The notes: generated by a model from the letters alone, not told the origin. Counted from the stretch's first letter, positions 31,647 to 42,245 are shown. The stretch is DNA of 64,000 nucleotides from Rachicladosporium sp. CCFEE 5018 (GCA_002077045.2 KZ111158.1:488210-552209); one strand, 5' to 3'. Program-made: numbers and translations.

Positions 31647-32211
31647 TCACCACTTGCAATCTTCGCAATCGCAAGCATCGGTGTGGTCCATGTCGGGAAC
31701 TGATGTCCAGCCAGTACGACTTCCGACACAACTTCTCAACGCCATTCCCGTCACCCCTTCCGCACTCCATAAACCTCCACCTGCGTAATCCCCTCCCCCA
31801 TCCCCTGACTTCTCACGAGTCAGCACACACCCCTCCCACTCATCCCTACATCGCCACCAACGTACACACCTTCGCCTTGCGCCCTCCCCCGCCTGCGCCC
31901 TCGCCTCCGCCCTCCTCACATCAATCTCCATCATCAGCTTCTTCGCTTTCCGCAAATCTCGCTGCTGCTCGGCGGTGAGTCACTGCAGATCTGCTGTAAG
32001 GCGCTCCATGCGGGCGGTCATGTCGTCGATCTGAGATGATGAGGTGGAGTGAGCGGCTTTCGCGGCTTGAATGTCGTTGTTAAGGGCGTCGTGTTCCGCC
32101 AGGGTGGCTTTGTGGTGGGTGAAGAGGGCTATGCGTTTTGCTTCGAGCTCGGCGGAGGTGAGGATCGTGATTGTGGGGCGGGGGGGGGAGGGGGCTGGTC
32201 GTCATGATCAT
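31647..32211 (-). pseudogene. Small coiled-coil protein gene with a frameshift and an in-frame TGA
   Basis: A coding-like minus-strand frame reads ITILTSAELEAKRIALFTHH, a heptad-rich helix (HDALNNDIQAAKAAHS, then IDDMTARMERLTADLQ), an in-frame TGA at 31980-31982, and then directly LTAEQQRDLRKAKKLMMEID in the same frame. The nearest ATGs (32211, 32205; MTTSPLPPP) are out of register by one base, with a G9 homopolymer at 32180-32188 between them. Removing one base there would restore the frame. The end (MDHTDACDCEDCKW) may be a last exon after an intron beginning near GTGTGTACG. The family is not recognised. Sequence errors or real decay are both possible. Confidence 0.45.
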
Positions 32212-32539
32212 GGTCTTTCGGTTGATGAATGAGTGGGAAGCGTATAGAGTAAAGTGAGATGGTAGTTGACTTGTAGTAGAAAAGTGCGGGAAGAAAGCAG
32301 TGAGTCGGGAAAGGGCATGTAGGAGACATGCGTTAGCTTGTTTCAGATCTTGTCAAAGCCTACCATTTGCATGTGAGAATCCTTCACGCCGTGAGTGAAG
32401 TGTGTCTTTACCGGAGCACATGAGATCAGCAGCTCTGCTTCGTGATGGCTGCGTGGTGGTCATAGCCCCAAGCTTCATACATTCCCTTCCCAACGCCATC
32501 GCTGAATTTCAGATCATACTTGTCTACTCGACTGCTGCA
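32212..32539. other. Intergenic spacer
   Basis: 328 bp between KSH1 and the coiled-coil gene. Nothing recognised. Confidence 0.5.
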
Positions 32540-32910
32540 TCATTGCACGAGCAGGCTTACCTATCATGTTGTCAGTATTGATCGATCCCGTCTGTCAAGA
32601 CAAGGGAGACTCACGGTCATTGCGACGAGGCATAAGCTGACATATGGGCTTAATCGCTGGCCTATTCGTGCTGCTCGCCACAAGGTGCCCAGAGGTCTGT
32701 GGACGGTCAGAAGCCTGCAGTCTAAACATTGGGACTCGTAGCGTACCCTGACTTGTTCCTGGCAAGGAGAGATGGAAACTGCTCGTGGAGATATGTGCAG
32801 GTGCAGATGAAGAGGAGCACGACCATGAGAAGTGTCTGAAACCTCAATATGCCGAGCTACATAGTCGTCAGTATGGCTCTACGCATCGGGGGCATGTTAC
32901 TTACCACCAT
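32540..32910 (-). CDS. KSH1: KISH family secretory-pathway protein Ksh1 (TMEM167)
   Basis: No long open frame shows this gene; it was assembled from four minus-strand exons: 32910-32905 (6 nt, ATGGTG), 32856-32747, 32696-32615 and 32560-32540. The introns are 48, 50 and 54 bp, with donors GTAAGT, GTACGC and GTGAGT. The total is 219 nt, giving 72 residues, the length I recall for yeast Ksh1. The product has an N-terminal hydrophobic helix (FQTLLMVVLLFICTCTYLH), the family block QFPSLLARNKSGPLGTLWRA, then ARIGQRLSPYVSLCLVAMTV. Ksh1/KISH is an essential small Golgi membrane protein of the early secretory pathway. Its start faces that of TAF13 across 233 bp. Confidence 0.92.
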
Positions 32911-33143
32911 CTTGACGTCGTGACTCCGTCGTAGTGGGTTGTGATATCAATTGGGACGGGCGAGTGCGAAGTGAAGTGGGTGAGGTGAAAGGTGTCGCTC
33001 AAGGTGAAGGCAACTTTGCCGAGCTCCGACTTCTGCTCCAGTAAGTGACAAGTAACAGTACTACGATCTCATTGAAGTGGTACACCTGTTCAGTCATTGC
33101 GCTTCGCGTCCGTGTTGATACGGGATCGGTCACGCTCGTCACC
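32911..33143. promoter_or_regulatory. Probable bidirectional promoter, KSH1 and TAF13
   Basis: 233 bp between two divergent starts of conserved genes. No specific site is claimed. Confidence 0.45.
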
Positions 33144-33675
33144 ATGACCGAGCCACGTGCGCGCGTCCGCACAAAGGGCCAATTCTTTGCAACCGATGAT
33201 CGTAAGTCCACCCACACTCACAACCACCACAGCCATGGCTCAATCTGACCTGCACAAATCAGTCCAGTCCCTACTCACATCTGCGCAATCGCCTACTCCC
33301 CACCTCGCCTCGACCCTCGCCTGCCTGGACGATATTCTCACGACCTTCGTCATCGAGACATGCCACTACGCAGCACTCTCAGCCTCCTACAGTCGGCGCC
33401 AGAAGATCAAAGCCGAGGACTTTAAGTTTGCCCTCCGTCATGATAAGGTGCTGCTGGGGAGGGTAGGGGAGAACGCTTGGAAGGAGAAGAAGGTGAAGGA
33501 TGACAAGAAGAGTGCTGGGTTTGATTCGATTATGGAGGAGGCGCATGGGTTGAGGGAGTTGGCTAAGGGGGATGTGGAGGGGCAGGGTGGGGAGGCTGAT
33601 GGGAGGGGCGTGAAGAAGAGGAGAAGGGGACGGAAGAGGGGTGGCAAGGGCGGCAGCATGGTGGAAGGGAGGTGA
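33144..33675 (+). CDS. TAF13: TFIID subunit TAF13
   Basis: Exons 33144-33201 and 33233-33675 with a very short intron at 33202-33232 (GTAAGT...CCACAG, 31 bp), total 501 nt, 166 residues. Exon 1 encodes the typical fungal start MTEPRARVRTKGQFFATDD. The histone-fold region follows: ACLDDILTTFVIETCHYAAL, SYSRRQKIKAEDFKFALRHD, LLGRVGENAWKEKK. The C-terminus is a Gly/Arg/Lys-rich basic tail. TAF13 pairs with TAF11 in TFIID and contacts TBP. The 31-bp intron is short even for this window; a longer one would remove conserved residues. Confidence 0.88.
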
Positions 33676-34074
33676 GATGGCGATTGACTCATTGGTTCTG
33701 CGGCATTCGAGAGCGTGAGCTCGGTTTAGCGATGGCGTTCGGCGCCAATGTGGAGTATGATACCCTGGAGCATAGCAGGCGCGCCTTTTTCCCGCGGGCT
33801 TCGTGCAGGCCGATACTGGACTTGATTTGGTGAGACGTTCAGTAGGAAGTGACCGCGATGACGCTGCCTCGATCAAATATCAAGGGGATTTGACGAACGC
33901 AAATGACCCACTCTCCTCTTGGAGATGGCACAATCAAGTTTCACGAAGAAAGCACAACAGAGCCAGCTGTTCGCGGATTAGAGTCTTGGCACTCAGCTTC
34001 ACCTCACTAAAGGTCACACTTGTGGTCTGAATCAACCAAGACCGCCTGCGCAACATCTCACAGAAGTGGCGATC
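33676..34074. other. Intergenic spacer before the paralogue array
   Basis: 399 bp, no gene recognised. Confidence 0.5.
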
Positions 34075-34948
34075 ATGGACTCAAACCTGGCAACGGCTTT
34101 CGCAAAGTGTAAGACCTACGCAAAATCGGGAGTAATTCTACTGACAGGCAAAAGTGAGCGTCTTCGGCGCTTCGCCACCTACCGCGCATACATTCAGCTT
34201 TGAGCTACCCGGACTCCGAACGACTGCCTTCAGCGACAGTATGACGGAAAGGTCGCTCGCGAAGTGGCCTACGATGCTGCAGCCAGCGTGTCGCAACAAG
34301 AAAGATGTCACCGCTGGGGAGAACGATGCGCCCATCATGCCGCTCTTTCCACAGTACCATCACACGACTCTCAGCCTCTCTGTAGGACTTAGTCCAAAGC
34401 ATACCAGACCTGTCAGCACCAAAAAGACGAAACTCGCAGACGGAATCCGCAAAGAACCGTTCCCCCTCCTTCGCCTTCCAGCGGAACTACGGCTTGTCAT
34501 CTACGACATGCTGTTCGCCTGGATGCTTGACCAGATCACACTCCCCGCCTACGGTTGCTACCCGCTGCCTCCTTTATTCCGCGTCTGCCGTCTCATACGC
34601 GCTGAAGTATCATTTTCCTGGAAGTTCCATCTGACGATCGCGAAGGAAAAGAATGACACGTTCGTGGACTTCGTGCTTGCACAGACTTTACAGGAGGGTG
34701 ATGGGAGTGTTTTGAGATACTCGCACTCCGGGAAACACGCCAACAAACTGCTCAACAGAGCGCAGGTGCACCAGGCGGATTTGGCAGCGCTGGACCTCGT
34801 TGCGTCGTGCGTACGCCGGGGAATTACCGCCAAGTCCGCCATTCTGCGGGGAGTTGACGACGAGTTTGATGGGTACTCGAGGAGCCAATTCCTGAAAAAT
34901 CGGAGACATGGACACTTCTCGGACTCAGAGTCCAATTCGGACGCGTAG
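34075..34948 (+). CDS. LPAELR/2EXR-like paralogue 1
   Basis: Exons 34075-34108 and 34155-34948, intron 34109-34154 (GTAAGA...CAAAAG, 46 bp, phase 1), 275 residues. It starts MDSNLATAFAKLSVFGASPP. The signature domain lies around 110-165: LLRLPAELRLVIYDMLF, then CYPLPPLFRVCRLIRAE. The acceptor was chosen because it preserves both the reading frame and the 46-bp length seen in the sister genes. The C-terminus ends in an acidic Ser tail (DSESNSDA). The motif matches the short F-box/2EXR-like domain common in Dothideomycete lineage-specific proteins, usually of unknown function. Confidence 0.75.
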
Positions 34949-35480
34949 AGGTGCAGAGTCGCGCGCTGCGCATTGCACGAGCAGTGAAGTGCACGATCGG
35001 GTTTTCCCGGTCGGTACTCCCCCCTACACAGCTCGAATCGCCCTCGCTGACGTGACTTGTAGTCTGATGTTCTTGCAGGCTAGCGCGAGCTGTTCGCGAG
35101 AGCGAGGTCACCATACGCACCATCTGATGGTGGTCACCATGCTTGAGGCGCGGAATGTTGCTAGCTTGACCTATTCTTTGCTGGGAGTGCGCTGGAAGAT
35201 GCGCCGGAGTCGAAGACAAGTACGCTGTGCCAAGCACTCATACGACCAAGCCACCTCGCATCTCATCTCCCAACGTCGTTCGTGGCCGCTGGTGATGGCA
35301 AAGCGGGATTGTGAGAACGTATGAAATAAGGCATGGGACGGTAAGCTGTTCCACACCACTTGATCGCTCCTGCCTCCCTCGACTTCCCGGTACTTGCCGC
35401 TTGGTTGTAACGTTGGACGCTGTTCACTGGGCTTTTCTACCAAACACATCGACTCAGCACCACCGACTACCGCGGGCAAC

Positions 35481-36321
35481 ATGGAGTCAGGTCTGTTGCA
35501 GGCTTTCGCGCGATGTGAGTCACGAGCTCCGTCGGCCTGAAACATCACTGACATGCATAGTGACACTGGCGGACGCCCACGCAAGCCCTCCGTCTACGGC
35601 CAAGCTCGAGCATCATCAGCTCGCGACGAGCGCAGGCATCTCCACTTATCGCAAGCAGCAAGGGAGCAGTAACCTGTTGGATGGGCGCAATCTGCGCCTG
35701 GGTGATGAAGCATCTGAGTATGCCGAGCTCCCTCAGAAGCAACCCAGATTGGTCCTGCATCCTGAACGCCTTGACCCGCGCGGTTCACAAATGCGCACGT
35801 CACGAGTCACAACCATTCCACGTCAGCAAGCCGATGCTGGATCTGTGAAAGTCGCAGCCTCGCTCCTCACGCTCCCCACCGAACTTCGGCTCATCATCTA
35901 CGACATGGTCTTTGCAGATGCCTTGGGTGAAGAGGTGCTGTCCAAGAACGACTGCTATCCGTTGCCGCCACTCATGCGCATAACCAGCCAGACACGCATT
36001 GAGGCGCTGAAGACGTGGGAAGACAGACTGGCCTCAGCTGGTGCCGCTCACACTGTTGTCATCATCATGTCGGACATCGAGTGGAAAGAGCTATGTTCAA
36101 AGGCTACTGGAGGTCGTTGGTTCAACAGGGAAGAGGAGTCTCGCTTGGGCGAGCTTACGAAGTCGAGAAGGAAGGATCGTCAACGTTTCGAGGATCTGGC
36201 TGTACTACGGGCTATCGCTTCAACATGCGGGCACGAAAGGCTTGGGAGTTTCCAAGCGCGAGGGACCATGATGGCACAGGTCAGACCATGGTACTGTTTC
36301 GGAGGTAAAAAGGAAGCTTGA
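35481..36321 (+). CDS. LPAELR/2EXR-like paralogue 2
   Basis: Exons 35481-35514 and 35561-36321, intron 35515-35560 (GTGAGT...CTGACATGCATAG, 46 bp), 264 residues, starting MESGLLQAFARLTLADAHAS. The signature is LLTLPTELRLIIYDMVFADA, then CYPLPPLMRITSQTRIEALK. A charged helix, SRRKDRQRFEDLAVLRAIAS, corresponds to RAQVHQADLAALDLVASC in paralogue 1. Confidence 0.78.
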
Positions 36322-36839
36322 AGCTGTAGCTGCGGGCGAGACTGGTAGGAACGCAAGACACTTTGCGTGCATTAGTGACGGATGGAGAGGTTTCCGCAGG
36401 CCCAGGAATCGGGTTTGAGGTGCGGAGAGAATGGCATGCGAGTTGGTGGGGTACGCTAGACGATGATGTGTGCCTCGTTCAGATAAAACATGGCTGATCA
36501 CCGCGATAACAGCAGGCGGCTGATGATAGGGACGGTAGTAAGAGTATGATGATTCAGGGAAGCTATAGACTCACGCAACAATGCTGCAGCACGTCCGTCG
36601 TCCACGCAATCCAGGAGGATTCCGCGATACCGCAAGAACTAGACGCTGCCTTCAACTACTCGGTCGTTCCTGCCTCGACTCCCCTCAGTGAGTGTCCTTG
36701 GTCCTTCACTTCCGTCCTTCCCTAGCCTTGACGGATCCTGCCGCGCATGGAATGATGGCACTTACTCACCAACTTTGGAGATTAATTTCGAGAGACCGGA
36801 ACTCACATTGACGCTCGACTACCTAGTTCACTCGACAAT

Positions 36840-37632
36840 ATGGAAGATCTAGTGGAGGCTTTCGCCAGGTGTAAGTAGATGCTGTCTACGTGTACGATCA
36901 GCGCTGATATTTGCAGTGACACCGGCCGATGCTCCATCGAATGTCGACGTTGCCCATCAACACATGTCCCAGCAGAGCTTGTCCATCGCAAAGGCTACTT
37001 CACCCAACACCTCAGAAAGCGAGCACCTACCCTCACGTTCACGCAGCGTGACGCCACTCATCACTTCGGAAAAGCCCGAATGCCAGCGCTCGTCGTGCAT
37101 TTCCTTTGATGCCGGCCAAAAGTCCTCAACCAGTCCTGGGGAACGCCCAATCTCCTTCATGGACCTCCCAGCCGAGCTCCGACTTATCATCTACGACATG
37201 GTCTTCGGAATGGCTTTACAGCCAGCAGTCTTGGTGCGCAGGCGTTGTTACCCTCTACCACCTGTGCTCCGCACCTCCCGTCTTCTCCGGTCCGAAGCAC
37301 TGGCGCAGTGGGAAGCGTCACTGGATTCGGCGCAAACCATCCAGACCAACATCACGGCCGACGCATTCGCTCGATGGCTTAAGGCTGAGAGCAGTGTCCG
37401 CAATCTTGGTCTATCGGCCGAGGAGCGTCAATTGTGCATGAAGGAAATTCGCGAGAAGCACAAGGATACGCAGCAGCGCCTCGAAGATCTCAAAGCCCTG
37501 GTTTTCTTTGCGGGATGGATGGGTAAGGCTCTCTTCTACTGGCCGAGAGCATTTCCAGGACCATATGATGAAGACAAGGACCTCGATATGTTGATGACTT
37601 TTGGAGTCAGCCAGGATCGATTGGATGAGTAG
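36840..37632 (+). CDS. LPAELR/2EXR-like paralogue 3
   Basis: Exons 36840-36870 and 36917-37632, intron 36871-36916 (GTAAGT...TTTGCAG, 46 bp), 248 residues, starting MEDLVEAFARLTPADAPSNV. The signature is FMDLPAELRLIIYDMVFGMA, then CYPLPPVLRTSRLLRSEALA. The charged helix is REKHKDTQQRLEDLKALVFF. The first exon is one codon shorter than in its sisters. The N-terminal 90 residues are Ser-rich and not conserved. Confidence 0.8.
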
Positions 37633-38159
37633 CTGCGGTGAGGGTTGAATGAGCGAGGAGGGGATTCTACGTACGCATGGAGAGCGGCAGGAAGCTGGTC
37701 CTGGACTCCTGAATAGGTGGCGTATTCTTCCCGACCTGTGGGCACTCGCAGGGATTAATGCGCATACCGGTACTGTACCAGCGTTGACTGGACTTCTTCT
37801 TCGTACCGGTGTGGCGTGATGTCAGGCAATGGTGGAATGAGGTTGACGGGGATACGAGCGACGCTTGCCAGGAGAATGATGTAGAGCATTGCCGGTGTCA
37901 GTTGCTCAAGGAGCTCCGTGTACGGAATACCCGGTGTGTCTTCGGGAGCCATGCTGCGTCAGTCAAGTCAGAGTTACTGTATCCTGGAGTGCATGGTCTT
38001 AATTTGAGTCTCAGTTCACGCCTGCTTAACTATTTGAGGGACGGTCGCACCTTCCGTCGCTGACCTTTTGGTTCTTGCCTTTCCAGTGGATGTGTTGACA
38101 TCTTTCGTCTCGTCCTTCCGCATGCTCGATTACCCACTCACCTGAGTGGGCACGCCAAC

Positions 38160-39121
38160 ATGGACGCTGAACTATTGGCCGGCTTCGAACAATGTAAGTA
38201 CAATGACCTGATGCGTGCGACTGTCATTAACGTGCGCAGTGACCTTGACGGACTACCCAGCACCCGCCGCATGCGCCCACAACGATGTCGTTCACGGTCG
38301 ACCAGCGCAGACGACAGCGAGAGCCTCGTATAGCATCATACCCAGGAATGAGCTCCACGTCGCCACGTTCGACACACATCGTATTGGTGTAGTGACAAGC
38401 GCCTCATAAGGGTTTGCAAGCCGTTAGTCAAGACCTGAATTGGATGCGAAGCTCACCGCTAACGTTCTCAGCGCCACTTGCCGAGCAAGAGTGTCCGCTG
38501 TCTCGTCCAGCCAAAGAGCAGATATTCGACCGCGGAATCGTCAGAGACGAGAACGCGGCACCAGCACCATGCTCCGCAAGTGGACATACAAGCCAGCAGC
38601 CCGACGAATCTCGAGCCATCTCTCTGAGTGGCACTGCCAGCCTTCAGACTACGCTTCTTGGCCTTCCTGCCGAGATTCGTGTCGCAATATATGATGCGCT
38701 CTTCGACATGGTCATGGATGACATTGCACCATCTCGGCAAGACTGCTACCCGCTGCCATCGCTGCTTCGCACATGCCGCCAGCTTCGAAAAGAAGCATTC
38801 GATTCCTGGGCAGCGGCGCTGTCGCTTGCCACGAGCAGGAATGAACAGTTCCGTGATTGGGTGAAAGCACAGCGCCATGAGCTCGCGATGCGCTCGGGAA
38901 GGCGACGGCGGCGCGAACTACAAATGAAGACGGCCGACCAGGTCGTGCAGCAAGCCCGGCAACATGCACTTGACCTCGACACCTTAAGATCGCTTGTTGT
39001 GTGGTACGATGGTGATCTCTTTGGCGGACCGCCGTTACTCGTGGAAGCATTCGGCAGCGATAGCACGAATGAAGTGCGAGCAATCAAAAGATCCCTTAGA
39101 AGATGGAAGATGGGGAACTGA
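38160..39121 (+). CDS. LPAELR/2EXR-like paralogue 4
   Basis: Exons 38160-38193, 38240 to about 38380, and 38472-39121. The first intron, 38194-38239, is again 46 bp (GTAAGT...GTGCGCAG). The second is about 91 bp and ends CTAACGTTCTCAG; its donor is uncertain (38381 or a GT a few bases on). About 274 residues, starting MDAELLAGFEQLTLTDYPAP. The signature is LLGLPAEIRVAIYDALFDMV, then CYPLPSLLRTCRQLRKEAFD, with a basic stretch RSGRRRRREL and the helix QARQHALDLDTLRSLVVWYD. The second intron is missing in the other members. Confidence 0.68.
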
Positions 39122-39760
39122 TCATTTAGTGTCGGCGAAGGATTGACACCACACAATTCAAGTGCAAGGTTGTCTCAAGACAGCACGCACCGCTGAACGA
39201 AGCAGTGTCCATGTCAGGTACGATCTCTCTGCAATGTAACCTGCATGGGTGATGGTGCTCTGACATTGAGCGAGATTGACATGTACATGTGCGACAGTAT
39301 GAAAGCAAGGACGCCAGCGAAGCAGCGACAGGAGGACCCACACGGCTTCATCTCCTACGCCGAGCAGGGACCTGGTATCTTCGAGAGGCCTGAGCTGAAT
39401 GTGATTGTTTTGGATCTGTGTGGAGGTATGTATGATTTCGGAGGAAGAATCTTGCAGAAGTCTTCGACTCTGGCTTCGTCGGGTCGGACGCGGCTTCAAA
39501 TCGCAGGCTGCGCATGATGAGTAATACACGATAACTTAGCGATATGTCGCGGGCAGTAGACAGCGTGGTAAGTCGTAGTCGGTGGTAGAACACGCCAGCG
39601 TCGGGCTGGACAGCAACAGGCGTTATAGGCGTGCGTTTCACATGTCGGTCACTCTTATAGAGAGCAGTGGTTTCAGTCCCCGTTTCCTGCTTCTTGTCGT
39701 TCGTAGGCCCTAGTGCTCGTCACACGGCGGTCTCGACGCCCGCATCAAAGGACTACAGAG

Positions 39761-40207
39761 ATGAACACAACTCAGTCAGATGAAAGTGTTGGTTCGCCGC
39801 TGACGCCGCTCCTGCGCCTACCCACGGAGCTGCGGCTCTTGATCTACGATCACCTCTTTGCCACAACCATCAACGAAGAACCGCTCCATCGGAGATCCTG
39901 CTTCCCGGTACCGCCAGTCTTCCGTACTTGCAGAGTGAAGCCCGCGAGTCTTGGGTGCATCGTCTCTCGAGTGCCGCCCAGGACATACCAGCCCACAATC
40001 TCGACGTCAATCGCACCGATATGGAGGAGTCGGATCTCTTTTTCAGGACGGGTACATGTTATACAGATGCGAGTCTTGATGTCAAGTGGGACAATTCCAA
40101 GAGATCAGGCCACGCGAGATGCGAATCTGCGATTACTAGACAGTATGACAGCTCCCTTGCAGTCGGATTCGAATTCTTTGATCAACAGGGAAGCGATGCT
40201 GAACTAG
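39761..40207 (+). pseudogene. LPAELR/2EXR-like paralogue 5, frameshifted
   Basis: From ATG 39761 the frame gives LLRLPTELRLLIYDHLFATT, then CFPVPPVFRTCR near 39930. There the family continuation (QSEARESWVHRLSSAA) jumps to the next frame (from 39928). Farther on, the helix RDQATRDANLRLLDSM, equivalent to that of the sister genes, is back in the first frame. At least two compensating indels are therefore needed. The short first exon and the 46-bp intron of the sisters are not found upstream. It is a decaying, 5'-truncated copy. Confidence 0.75.
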
Positions 40208-40526
40208 CGGAGAAGCCAGCTAGGGTGGGTGAAGTATGTTGCGCCAAACCGGGTTTATGAACATTGCGCTGAGATACAGCAAGGTGGGCGGCGAGGCAGA
40301 CGCAGACGTCGTGATAGATGGACTGCGGTTCAATTATTGAACGTCCATGGTAGCGTCATATCTAATTCATCTTCTTGCACAGTCGAGCTGTAAGACCTGA
40401 ATTGGTTGTGGAGTAGGGAATCGAGAATTGCTGCTTCAACTTCCGATCAAGTCGCTCTTGACCCATATCGGGTACAGCTTCTGTTGCTGGTAAATTATAG
40501 TTGTTACTACAATGCATGCCTGTCAC
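40208..40526. other. Intergenic spacer
   Basis: Between paralogue 5 and the tRNA gene. Nothing recognised. Confidence 0.5.
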
Positions 40527-40622
40527 GGACAGATGGCCGAGCGGTTAAGGCGCTAGCTTAAGGTACCCCCTGGGTCTGTACGCTAGTTCGAAAGAGCGTG
40601 GGTTCGATTCCCACTCTGTATG
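40527..40622 (+). tRNA. tRNA-Leu (AAG) with a 17-nt intron
   Basis: The D-arm/box A TGGCCGAGCGGTTAAGGC is followed by anticodon stem CTAGC, loop TTAAGG, a 17-nt intron (40564-40580), C, and stem GCTAG. The anticodon is AAG at 40560-40562. A class II variable arm (TTC-GAAA-GAG) and a perfect T-arm (GTGGG-TTCGATT-CCCAC) follow. The acceptor pairs well only in part: GGACAGA against TCTGTAT gives five pairs, with a G-A mismatch and a terminal G-U. The discriminator is G where A is usual for Leu. It may be a functional gene with a worn acceptor or a recent pseudogene. Confidence 0.78.
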
Positions 40623-41101
40623 TTACCACCACACTCAGCGTCTTCGCTTCTCACATCCTAACGTACTTTAGGTTCAACATGTAACACTCTATTCTTTTGC
40701 ACTTTTGGCGGATGAAGGGTTGCCAATCGACGAGCAGCCTTTACAGCCTTCAGCCGAACGGTGCACAAGCTTTTTGAAGCCGTCGATCGTAGCGCCCTGC
40801 TTGAACTCGAGCGCAGGATGTATTCCGAAGGAGAGGAAGTATCACGAGTCCGATGTAGCTAACAACGAAGGAAGCGCAGAACTCGTCCAGGCCTAGACAT
40901 GCTCGACCTCTCCATGAAAATTTGCTGTCCTCTGGAGATTCTCGATGACAGTTCGTATGTACATCGCAACATCATTGCGCCTTGCTAAAATGCATGCACT
41001 CATATGCTTCTTTTCCCTGACTTAGTTCAACTCACACGTAGTACGCCATCTGCAGTCGCCGCTGCAGCTATGCTATTCGCCCACAATGCATGCGCCTTGC
41101 A
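40623..41101. other. Intergenic spacer
   Basis: 479 bp after the tRNA. A TTTT run at 40695-40707 could serve as a distant Pol III stop. No gene recognised. Confidence 0.5.
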
Positions 41102-42245
41102 CTAGTCATCCTCCAATGCGTTGATACGTTTCTTCATGAACTCGAAATTGCTAAAGAAGATCATGTTGATGAGACATGATCGTACGACCGAAACGCCTAG
41201 ACCTATCTCGATGTCAGCGTTCACGTCCCAGGTTTATTATGGTGCGGAGTACGTGATCCCTACCTCTATAGCTTGTGAACTCGAAGAACTTGATCTTCGG
41301 CCTCACTGCGTTCTTCGCATTATTCGATAACAGAGCTTTCTGGTACATCGTCTTTGCCACATCGATGGGGTAGATGCATGCCCAGCTCACGATTCCACAC
41401 AGACCGCCCGCAATTACCACAGCATACGGACTCGTCGGCTCCTTCCCTCGAGCGTTGGCAAGTATTTGCTTCGCGCTCTCGTATGTCATGAAGTAGATTG
41501 CCGTACCCACGGTATCACGAAGAAGATGGAGGCGATATCCAGAGTACAGTCCAGCTATGCCTCGATCTCGAGTAAGTCGCTTTGCGGTATACATGCTTCC
41601 CGACTTGAGATCCACCTGGCTATTGGGTGTACCAGGCTGTCCGAGAGTCTTACTTTTCGCCGCCTGTGCCGCGGAAAGAGCCTCTCGATGCATTTTCCCA
41701 GCCAGCTGCTCATTCAGCTTAGTCAACTCGAACGGACACGAGAGTGTCGTTATGACAGCTCCAGCCATGGCTCCCGCCGTTCCAAAGCACGCCAGGGTAT
41801 AGATGTTCGGATAGCTATGCCTTGCGTTCGCCATCTCCAGCGGGCTCTTCCCAGTCATACTCTTGATCGTCCGATCGCAAGAGTACTTCGCTCGTTGGTA
41901 CAAACTGAATGATATCGTTCGTACGACAGTGACACTAATGATCGGCGGCGTGACACCTCGCCAGAACGCTCGCAGCCCTTCAGTCTTATACGCATCCATG
42001 ACAACGTGCGAAAAGGTCCCACCATAGCTCTGCATGCGGCTCTTTGCGAAGTCGAGCGGGTATGCTGCGAACGTACTCATAACGCTCGATGTCGATGCGG
42101 AGATCTCGGTGCGGTATTTGCGAGCAAACCGCTTCATGTCCGAGCTGAGCTCGAAGTGATATATATCATTGAGCCTGCTACCCTTCCTTGGCCCCGAACC
42201 CGATGGTGGTGATGTATTTCTCCCATCGCTGCGGTCTTCGGACAT
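41102..42245 (-). CDS. Mitochondrial carrier family (SLC25) protein
   Basis: Exons 42245-41264 and 41202-41102, intron 41203-41263 (GTAGGG...GAGATAG, 61 bp), 360 residues. The second exon adds GLGVSVVRSCLINMIFFSNF and the end KKRINALEDD, completing the last repeat. Three carrier repeats show YPLDFAKSRMQ, CPFELTKLNEQL and YPIDVAKTMYQKAL, each the P-x-[DE]-x-x-[KR] signature, with six TM helices. SLC25 carriers exchange metabolites across the inner mitochondrial membrane. The substrate is not evident; the second signature has Glu instead of Asp. Confidence 0.9.

Larger units (their letters stand above)
34075..40207 (+). repeat. Head-to-tail array of five LPAELR/2EXR-like paralogues
   Basis: Five related genes on the plus strand start at 34075, 35481, 36840, 38160 and about 39761, that is every 1.3-1.6 kb. 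All share the block LP(A/T)E(L/I)R--IYD-(M/L/H)-F...C(Y/F)P(L/V)PP/S(L/V)(L/M/F)R. The first four also share a short first exon (31-34 nt) and a 46-bp intron at the same codon position. The spacers between them (34949-35480, 36322-36839, 37633-38159, 39122-39760) hold promoters and no gene I can support. Confidence 0.9.

Noticed and set aside
37755..37952. 65-codon minus-strand frame with a hydrophobic stretch between paralogues 3 and 4
   Set aside because: Short, in a promoter-like spacer, no family or splice support. It could be real but I cannot support it.
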